64,000 nt of DNA from Styela clava (Eukaryota > Chordata > Ascidiacea > Stolidobranchia > Styelidae). The position numbers and the translations under genes were made by a program. How positions within the stretch are numbered: the first letter of the stretch is position 1; each line of letters begins with the position of its first letter. The notes under the pieces are model-generated. The model ran no database searches, was not told where the DNA came from, and was given only the letters and a program-made list of their open reading frames with translations. Shown here in pieces: positions 1-8,060 of this stretch. Location of the stretch: the NCBI RefSeq assembly GCF_964204865.1, contig NC_135262.1, positions 7,316,001 to 7,380,000 of the forward strand. The letters run 5' to 3'.

Positions 1-288
1 GAACTCATCACGGAAGAATAATATTTGGTAGTGAACCAGGAGGTGGAAAAATGAACACGAAACTTGAGACATGCCGAAGTAGGGAAGACGTAGAATCTCC
101 TGATGGAATATTTAGTGTAACCACATGGATGTTGAACATAGGAGGCTGCGTTGGCAATCTGTATAAAGAAAATAGGTTGCGTGATATTATAGACTGTAGA
201 GCAAAGATTTTACCAAATTCGAATTCAAATAGATATAGTAAAATAGACTTACCGCCAGGCAAGCCAGAAGTAAGATCAGGATCCTCAT
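1..288 (-). CDS. Secreted Cys/coiled-coil array gene 1, 5' end only
   Basis: Only exon 1 (253-288) and most of exon 2 (1-158) are inside the window; the rest lies to the left. Exon 1 encodes MRILILLLACLA, the hydrophobic core of a signal peptide, and ends at a GTAAGT donor. Exon 2 continues in phase 0 with IANAASYVQ and encodes the first Cys module. Over the visible part no amino-acid change from gene 2 was seen. The TATA box is at 349-356. See gene 2 for the full protein. Confidence 0.8.
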
Positions 289-348
289 TTTGTGTCTTGT
301 TTCGAAGTTCTTCGAGTTGAGACTGATTCGATTCATGTTTCCGTGGCC

Positions 349-356
349 TATTTATA
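349..356 (-). promoter_or_regulatory. TATA box of gene 1
   Basis: TATAAATA on the minus strand in the context GGTATAAATAGGCC, 60 bp upstream of the ATG at 288. Transcription should start roughly 25-30 bp downstream, leaving a short 5' UTR of about 35 nt. Confidence 0.75.
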
Positions 357-2624
357 CCCCGAAACAGAATATCTTGAACCGTACTGGCGCCGATAAAACA
401 CTCCTGGTTGCTATTTTGTCGTTCAAAACATGCATAATCATCCTACTCGAATAAACTTATGGATTCCGTAATTTCGATATGTGTATATATTATGAGGCTT
501 TCCCAGTGCAGTTTTGTTGAACGATCAAGTTTTGATAACTCGAGACACGGGAAAGATAATCCATTTGCAGTTCAAACTTGCAATATTAAATCAGCAGATA
601 AGATTCAGAAGTAGGCTTAATACATTTTGCATGGTGATTTCATCTTCTTGTTTTTACAACCCGTTCTCGATTCCTTACTTTTTACATTATTAGTTTTCAA
701 TGTGTTCAATGAAACTTATCCTGTTACAATTTTTGTTTTAACTATGCTGTTTTCGATTTCAAACAAAAATCCGAGGAAGACATAAAAAACATTTTATAGC
801 ACGAATCCGTGTATTTTGCACCTATGGATTAATGCTTCGATATAGCGTTGAGAGATTTAAATCAGTATCATTATGTCATACTAATGCTGGATAGTAATTA
901 CAAGACATCGAAGTGTAGGATTAGATCCCAGACCTGGCGCCGTTTATCTAAATTATGTATGTGGTATCTAAGCAACTTCAGAACATCACATTTTGAAGTG
1001 ATGCGGTGTGTTTTGAATCCAACTGTTTCGTTGCATTGTAATTGTTCATTCTTGGCATCTCGTTATTTGAATATACACAGAATATCATGCCGAAAAACCA
1101 TGAAGCTAATGATATAGATATATTCAAATCGTTCAATTCGTTCGTTTATTACTCCAGACCGCTGTGGTCCATATAAAATCAACACAACAAATAAACATAA
1201 GCAAAACAAAAATAACGCAATAAATACATAAAATACCTGATATGACAATCAGATTCACAGTAAGTCTCAAAAAAGAGTTATAATATAGCAATTCAAGAGA
1301 CCAAAAGTGAGGTATAGAATCTAAGGTAGCCCGTGACAAACAGTATCTGGGAATCAAATAATGATTGTGTAGATTTATATATATAGATATATATAGATTT
1401 CAAGACTCTTCATTTCGTTATATATTATAAATCTCTATCCAGATATGAACTAGATATGGTGAATATGTCGAATATGTCGTTTGTGAATTTATTATACTTA
1501 ATATCATCATTTAAAAGGTTTCACGAATGTTTTATGTGTACATAGCCATGGCTACATAAATGTTCTGTACGTACATGTGACGTATATATATTTAAAAATC
1601 CATATATCCCACAGCCATGAGCCGTTTAAAACTCCGTTTACTTTTTGCATCCTTTCAATGCATAGGAACATTAGGAACTTTTTCTCATCAATAATATATT
1701 CTGTAGAGTACATTGATATTTATCTATCTTTATCTAATTATTTATCTAATTTATCTATGGAAATTCCCTTGACCCCGGACTCAGAAAAATACTGTCTATA
1801 CTTCACCATGGCAAAAATAAATAAAGCAATTACCAGCTGGGGTACACATTTATAATCATCATTCAGATTCAAAATATTTAACTGCCCACAGTTTAACAGT
1901 CTCGTTCTATTTAATTAGTCTACCAAAAAAGGTTATTCAAAAAATCTTGTAATCTTAAGAGAGAAATTTTTGATTACTTTTACTTGAAATTTAACGCGAA
2001 ATTATTTCACTTTATTTCATTCAATTCTATCATTGTTGCGATTGTGAAATTTTTCCCCCTGATTAACGATATAATTCAGACTACGTCTTATTTTCGGGGA
2101 AACACGGTTGTCAAAGAAACGCCAAATGAATACGCATTTTGTCACACAGACCAACTTACATTTTTTATTATATGAACAAAACATATTTTTCCGATTATCG
2201 TGTTACTATTATGGTACTGATGTGAAAAATTCTTTGTAAATTTTTTTTAGACGACTAATAATCACTGACAATCTGAGTATCGATTTGTATTGCCAGGATA
2301 AACTAGCAAAGAGGGAAAAATCAGGAAACATCTGATACTTCTTTGTATTTGATACTTCTTACTTAATCAAACTGTTTCCGACAAGAATAGGAAACTCAAA
2401 TTTACCAAATCAGAGGAGGTTCAGATGTCAATAAAACAGGAGAGCAATACTCAAATATATGGAGACAAATACCAATCATGAGTACCAGTACGGTAGATTT
2501 GGAAGCACCAAGTTAGTAGAGATCGCCGGACAAACAATACGGAGTCGGTCGAGTAATACGAAATAAAAAGTGTTCCCCTTTAGTTAAAATAAAAAGCAAA
2601 ATATTTCGTAAAATATCGTGCACC
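357..2624. other. Promoter-side spacer, unit 1
   Basis: AT-rich DNA upstream of gene 1. No gene or RNA was recognised. It holds an AT dinucleotide tract (about 1372-1400) and a short TATC-type microsatellite (about 1719-1758). Conservation among all units, including the otherwise diverged unit 4, is high, so cis-regulatory content is possible but not shown. Confidence 0.6.
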
Positions 2625-3077
2625 ATGAAACTCATAACAAATTTCAATAAAGAATATGAAAGTGATACCCAGGCTTCAGCCATATTTGAAAGACTTAATT
2701 CGAAAACGATCGGCATATTAGTTCCCGACAAAAAATTTGCTCAACAACAAATATTATCCTCAAAACAAAAGTCATCAGCAAAAACACCAATATGTACATT
2801 TTTTTCCAATGAGCTATCATAAGTCTAGTTCGCTTTTGGTGTTTCCGTTATCAGCATGTAATTCATTCCTGATGCGGATCTTGTTAACTCCTACTACGCG
2901 GCCAGCACCTGCATTCAAAGTGGATTTGAAAAGAAATTGAAAGTGATAGAGGAATTTGTGAAGGAGCGTGTAAGAAATTTGTGTGAAATATGTAAAACTG
3001 ACAAACTTGGTTTTAACAAAATATATGAAAAGGTAGAAAAGACAAGAAAGTTTATTGAACAGAGTAGTCTAACATAA
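2625..3077 (+). pseudogene. Unrecognised decayed coding-like remnant, unit 1
   Basis: Two plus-strand open stretches. The first (2625-2822, 65 codons from an ATG) begins MKLITNFNKEYESDTQ. The second (2862-3077) follows a stop and reads 71 codons rich in Lys/Glu, with segments such as KLKVIEEFVKERV and KIYEKVEKTRKFIEQ that look helical. The helix-like composition is unusual for spacer DNA, but no start, splice sites or known domain support a live gene, and units 3 and 6 have frame-shifting changes in it. It could be a transposon or pseudogene fragment. Confidence 0.3.
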
Positions 3078-3158
3078 CGTGGACAAAAATAACTTGACCT
3101 ATATTTTTTAATTTTGGGAACATTGATGTATGGGAACATTAAGTAGAGATATATTATA

Positions 3159-3835
3159 ATATCGTCACGCTAATACCCGAATTGCGTAAGTCATTTTTTG
3201 GCGGTTTTGAGTTTTTCATAAAATAGGTATTTATGTAATGCTGCGCACCTGTCTGTTAAGTCAGATTTTGTTTTAAGAATTCCGAAACCCATAAAAATAG
3301 AGATTTTGTATGATATGCAAATTTGTTCAATTGTTTCGTCATAATGAATTATCATTGATAACGCAGGACTATGACGTCACAGAGGCAAAATAACCTCGGC
3401 AAATGATTTTCGAGTTTTTGCATCTCAGATTCTAGCTTAGCGCTTATAAATTTCAATTTATACTACAGTATAGGAAGGCGTGCACTTGTGATATTCACTG
3501 TCTGAGTCCAATTCACCTTGGTTGGCTTTTATATAAGGGTACATTGCTGTTTTATTCTATATAGTTTGGTTTTCAGTACTGGTACATATAGTCAAGTTGC
3601 AAAATTGCGTGTGTCTCCAAGTCATTGACACATTTCTGCCTAAGTCACAGTGCACCATTATGACGTCACATGACTGCGTCATACAAATTAACTTAAATCC
3701 GGCTACGATCAAAAAATTGAACTTTGGCAAATTATTGACTCTCAATGGCATGACAATATCATTAGGAAGTTTTTCACGTTTTTCTCAAAACTGCTAAAAA
3801 TGACTTACGCGATTCGGTTATTAGCGTGACGATAT
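3159..3835. mobile_element. 677-bp terminal-inverted-repeat element, unit 1
   Basis: The ends are inverted repeats of about 55 bp with a few mismatches: left ATATCGTCACGCTAATACCC, right (reversed) ATATCGTCACGCTAATAACC, continuing through GCGTAAGTCATTTTT and into GTTTTGAG. The interior has no credible reading frame but contains two TGACGTCA palindromes (3372-3379, 3661-3668). It is probably a non-autonomous DNA transposon older than the others, because all six units, including unit 4, carry it. Its flanks give no decisive target duplication (TA or ATAT are possible). Confidence 0.75.
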
Positions 3836-3994
3836 ACTTGTGTAATTAGCTAGACAAATTTGAAAATTTAGCTATTTTTGGTATTTTTGATAGCTCAGGA
3901 AATGCTTTATAAATACCTGCTATCGGGGGACCTATAACATGCCTAACTCGCGATCCACTGAACTTAAATAATGCGGTTTATTATTAAAAAATGT

Positions 3995-4215
3995 GGTGCT
4001 CCCGAAGTATGCGAACCAAGATGGCGGACATCGAAACGTAACACGGGTAACAGGTTAGGGTTAGGCGATAATTTTTTTCCAATTTTCCTTATTTTAGTCC
4101 TATTATCAGAGAGCCTCCCGTAGTATTTATACCTAAAATTATGGCCTAACCTTAACCTAGTACACATATTACATTCCGATGTCCGCCATCTTGGTTCGCA
4201 TACTTCGGGAGCCCC
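3995..4215. mobile_element. 221-bp MITE in unit 1
   Basis: Terminal inverted repeats of 39 bp with one mismatch (left end GGTGCTCCCGAAGTATGCG). Flanking 8-bp target duplications AAAAATGT lie at 3987-3994 and 4216-4223; the empty site in unit 4 (40385-40392) has one copy. No coding capacity. An 8-bp duplication fits hAT or P-type elements, but the termini differ from the 2.4-kb hAT, so another element must have mobilised it. Inside are a telomere-like GGTTAGGGTTAGG (4053-4065) and a facing CCTAACCTTAACC. Confidence 0.93.
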
Positions 4216-4494
4216 AAAAATGTATTGGGCAAATCCATACTTGAATAAATCCTTCAATGTAAAATCAAATTGTGTTTTGAGGATTTGTAATTTTACGGAA
4301 ACGCCGTGAGTCTAATGCATAGAAACCCTTTTCTCATTTCATTAGGTTAAAAGTAAAGAGAAGAAAACATAGTATACATGCAATATACAATTATCAGTCA
4401 TTCCCGAGACCATGGTAAAGAGGAGCAAGCATGAAGCACATGATTATTTATCATTATCATTGGTTACAAAATATTGTCTGAATACATATTAATA

Positions 4495-4600
4495 GGTGCT
4501 CCAGAAGTAAGCGCACCAAGATGTCGCACTACCTGAATCCCAACAGGTACACACACATACTATTTTCAGGTTGTGCGCCATCTTGGTACGCATACTTCGA
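4495..4600. mobile_element. 106-bp MITE remnant related to the 221-bp MITE, unit 1
   Basis: The left end GGTGCTCCAGAAGTAAGCG and inner CACCAAGATG resemble the 221-bp MITE. The right end keeps the inverted CGCCATCTTGGTACG and CATACTTCG but has lost its outermost bases. The segment is absent from unit 4 (near 40662), so it is an insertion, but a clean target duplication cannot be read because of the damaged right end. Confidence 0.7.
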
Positions 4601-5290
4601 CATAATATCTGCTAATAACAAAATGAAACTCTAAATGAACACTTCTTCAATTCATGTTTAGTTTTAATAAATGCCTACAGTAAGCTAATTTATACAAAAT
4701 GGTAACTTTCTGTGGAAATCAAGGCAACTTATCAACCTGCGTCCCTGATGGTATTCGTGGCTGTGTTCCCGTTATCATATTAAATACATAAAATGAGGAG
4801 GTGGGTGCATTACCAATATAATGATAAAGGTTAGGAATTCAAATTGGAAAATAAGCACTAAAAATCGTTTTATGTTATTGCTTTCATATCTTAGAATTTA
4901 TAATGAATGGCGGAACTTAAATTATTTATGATATTTTAATTTTCGAATTGCGGAAAAATAAATTATTCTAATAGTTTTCAATGTATCGATGAGCTGTGGG
5001 TAACAAGTTGGTGGCGATTTGAATTGTTTATTCGAGTCGAAATACCCAACCCTAATGACTAGCCACCATATTCAAAAAATGAGAGGACACATCGCCACAA
5101 GGACAGTGCGGGATTGCGTTCAAATTCACTCCAACAGGATTTAATCGGCACACGGTAATCGAGATAAAGTTTCAATATTATGTTATCCACATTATCTAAA
5201 GGGGGAGGGAGGGGCGAGCCGCGGCCGTTAAGTCGAAGGCAATAGTTAACCCGTCATTCGGGTGCATGTAAAAGCTGCCAAATTTAGAAT
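4601..5290. other. Spacer between MITE remnant and hAT, unit 1
   Basis: No gene seen. The 47-bp deletion junction is at 4736/4737. A purine-rich GGGGGAGGGAGGGG tract and a GC-rich CGAGCCGCGGCCG lie just left of the hAT (about 5200-5226). About 450 bp of this stretch are missing in unit 4. Confidence 0.6.
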
Positions 5291-5298
5291 ACTTTTCG

Positions 5299-7669
5299 CA
5301 GTGGCGGCGCGTCAATAGGGCCAACCGGGGCAATGCCCCGGTTGTTTTTTCGGTATAATAAAAAATATTCGAAAAATACCTCAATATCGGTTGCACAGAC
5401 TGTCTACACTAACCATATTCTCCCGACATGGTTCATTTTTCGCTCGCAAAGCCTTCGCCGAACGTCGACGGGGCGACGCCGATTTTGCCCCGGTTGCTCA
5501 TTGTATATCGTATTCTCTCTTTTATCTTCCACTCGCCGCGTTTGTCTCGTTTGTTTTCTGTTTCTTTTACCAAATCATCGGGGCTAGCCCCGAAATTATG
5601 ACGACACAATGCCGACGTTTCTTACAACAACGTGTTGACATATTCACGCATTCCTTCTCGTTCGTTGGTTGCTTGAAGAGTTGATAGTTTCCTCGCCTTC
5701 GTTTGTGTCGCTTGTTTCGCTATTTGAATCAGTTAGAGACCTTTAGTCCATTTGCTTTCGATTTTCCACATTCCTTTTGAGCTCCTCACTTCTTTCCGGC
5801 TTCGCATTTCTTAGCCTTAGACCTCATAATGAATAAGGTTGATGCACTACTTCGCACTCCGTTTTCGCAGCTGCCGCTGGAACAAAAATTAGAGGTACAA
5901 CGTCTTGGGCCTTATTAACCAAAAAATTGTTCACTGGAACAATCCCATGACGGAGGAAAGCGTCGGCGTACATTCTGCGCAGAAACTTGGTATAAAAAAC
6001 ACGAATGGTTGTGTTACAGCGAGGACAAAAATGAACTTTTTTGTTTTTATTGCCTACTTTTTGCTACCGCTAAATTGATAGCTCAAACTTATGACGGCGC
6101 GGCAGTCATGAGTGGGTCGAAACATGGTGTTCAAGTTTATATAAAAGAAGATTTTCCTCATGCGCATTTTTTACATTGTTATGCACACCAATTTAACCTC
6201 GTTATTAAAAATATGTGTCTTGATACCCCTCTCGTCCGTATATTTTTTGCAAATGTTTCGGGGTTTTCTTCATTTTTTTCCGTTTCGCCGAAGCGCTCTG
6301 ACCTCCTTCGCCAGATATGTAGCCGCCGTCTCCCAGCTTGTGCACCAACACGTTGGAACTTGCGATCACGCGTGGTGCAGGGCGTGTCCGAAATTAGGTC
6401 TGAGCTCATTGAGTGTTTCAATGGCATTCAGAGCTCTCCGGTTTGGGACGAACGCTCTGTGAGGGAGGCGGTAGGTCTAAAGCGTCTGCTAGAAGATGGT
6501 GAGTTTTCATTTTTTTTCACTTTTTTCTCCACAATATTCTATCACGTGGATGTATTATACGGCGCATTGCAGTCAAGGCTAATGGATGGAGCGTCTGTGC
6601 AGTCGTGTATTTCAGACTTCTGCGATGCTGTACCTCGTATCCGGGAAACAATAAAATACGACGACACATGGAGTGCTTCTTTACGCCGCGGGCAAACAAC
6701 GCAGCGTTTGATTTTGTCTGCAAAGGAATGCTGTGACATTCTGGTGAATCAAATAGGCGATCGTCTGCGCACTGAACACCTTGCCGCGTTCTCTTTGATG
6801 AACCCCAAAAAAATTTTCAAAATTTGCACGTCAATTTCCCATCCATTTGTTGGCTACTGTCTCCAAATTTTACCCCATGATAAACGTGGGTAAATTGGAA
6901 AATGAATTGCGATGTATATACACCAATCAAATTTTTTTGAACATCACATCAACTTGCGCGCTCTATGGGTTCCTCATAGATAACACTCTAGTAACTACCT
7001 TTGCGGCGTCTGCAAAATTTCTGGACATCATTTTGACGACGCCTATTTCTTCCGCCGACGCAGAGCGAACATTCAGCACGCTGAAGCGTATTAAAACGTA
7101 TCTCAGAAACACAATGAAGCAAGATAGATTAAATTCCTTGGCTGTTTTATCCATTCACAGAGACGTTATTTCTGGGATGCATGACTTTAATCAGCGCGTT
7201 ATTGAGCATTTTGCTTCCAAGAAACCGCGGCGTGTTGCATATATGTTCAAGCAGTAGAAGTCTAGCAGCAAATATATCTATGAGTGAGCGACGCATGTCC
7301 TTATCTTTGCATTACCTTTCCTTTCCTCATAGTAACGTTTTAAACCTTATTTTAGGTTTTGTCTGTCTTTCCCGAAGTTTCTGTTAATATGTCATTGTAT
7401 TTATCTGGGAAAAGGCCTTTCCTTTTGAAAGAGGTTTCAAAATAAACTATGTCTATATTTATTAATCCCTTGACTTGGACCGGTTTTGAGGACACTTTCT
7501 TATCGTTAAAAATGGTCGCTTTTGCCGATTGGTTGTTACCGATGGAAAGGTTTTTATACTCATAAAATGATGGGAGAACTTATAGCGCTCATCCTGTCCC
7601 CGTAGATAGGGGTGACTTGGTCCCGCAGTAGCTTGCCCCGGTTGTCAAAATGACCACGCGCCGCCACTG
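5299..7669 (+). mobile_element. hAT transposon, internally deleted, copy in unit 1
   Basis: A 2,371-bp element with inverted termini CAGTGGCGGCGCGT, flanked by 8-bp target duplications ACTTTTCG at 5291-5298 and 7670-7677. The empty site at 40931-40938 in unit 4 has one copy of ACTTTTCG, which confirms both ends. An 8-bp duplication and CAGTG termini are typical of the hAT superfamily, as is the transposase relic inside. Near the left end CAACCGGGGCA and TGCCCCGGTTG form a hairpin (5322-5344). TGCCCCGGTTG recurs at 5486-5496 and at 7634-7644 near the right end. An AATAAA for the transposase transcript lies at 7441-7446. The element is antisense to the host gene. Confidence 0.95.
5829..7257 (+). 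pseudogene. hAT transposase relic (ZMYM1/TTF-finger type), unit 1
   Basis: A reading frame starts MNKVDALLRTPFSQLPLEQK, is stopped by TAA at 5916-5918, then resumes in the same frame into a zinc-finger segment (CFYCLLFATAK). It jumps directly to the catalytic-core motif YDGAAVMSG...GVQ and HCYAHQFNLV, then PTRWN. The part normally lying between finger and core (the DUF4371 region of this family) is missing, so the element is an internal-deletion derivative. A frameshift at about 6840-6893 moves to a second frame (6847-7257) with the C-terminal hAT dimerisation motif SADAERTFSTLKRIKTYLR. The nonsense codon, deletion and frameshift rule out an active enzyme. Confidence 0.9.
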
Positions 7670-7961
7670 ACTTTTCGCAATATTGAAACGCCACATAAAA
7701 CTATTTCTGATAAACCATGGGAATATTTCATCTTATTGCATTTTATTGTACGTGATGATACCTCGATTGACATTTTGTATAAAATATTAACCTCCCGCAT
7801 TATAAATCACGAAGCAATATCGAACGGTTAATTAAAATTTCTGATATCTGAGATAACTTTATCTTGTCGGTGGCATTGCGTTGGAAATATAAAAAATTCA
7901 ATCGTAATACTGTACCCACATTTACCCAATACTAACAAAACACATGTAATATGCGACAACA

Positions 7962-7967
7962 TTTATT
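7962..7967 (-). terminator. Poly(A) signal of gene 2
   Basis: AATAAA on the minus strand, 94 bp beyond the TAA stop at 8061-8063. The 3' UTR would end a few dozen bases later, about 250 bp before the edge of the hAT element. Confidence 0.6.
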
Positions 7968-8060
7968 TCCAATCACCCAAACTAAGTTTCTAGTATTCTA
8001 GTTTAGACTATGATTTTCTAAAATTTCGATGTGTCGTCGTTATTAGCCGTCGCTGGCAAA

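Noticed and set aside
848..1855. Plus- and minus-strand frames of 61-92 codons in the promoter-side spacer
   Set aside because: No start context, splice signals, domain or biased composition; they are expected by chance in AT-rich DNA.
4053..4065. Interstitial telomere or chromosome-fusion scar
   Set aside because: Only two telomere-like units, located inside a MITE with an exact target duplication.
3964..4257. Minus-strand 97-codon frame
   Set aside because: It spans the non-coding 221-bp MITE and its flanks; it disappears where the MITE is absent in unit 4.
5301..5360. GC-rich hairpin as a structured RNA or tRNA
   Set aside because: It lies at the hAT terminus and is explained by subterminal transposase-type repeats; no tRNA arms were found.
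6160..6739. Several 65-100-codon frames within the hAT element on both strands
   Set aside because: They are shadows of the transposase relic frame, which carries the recognisable motifs.
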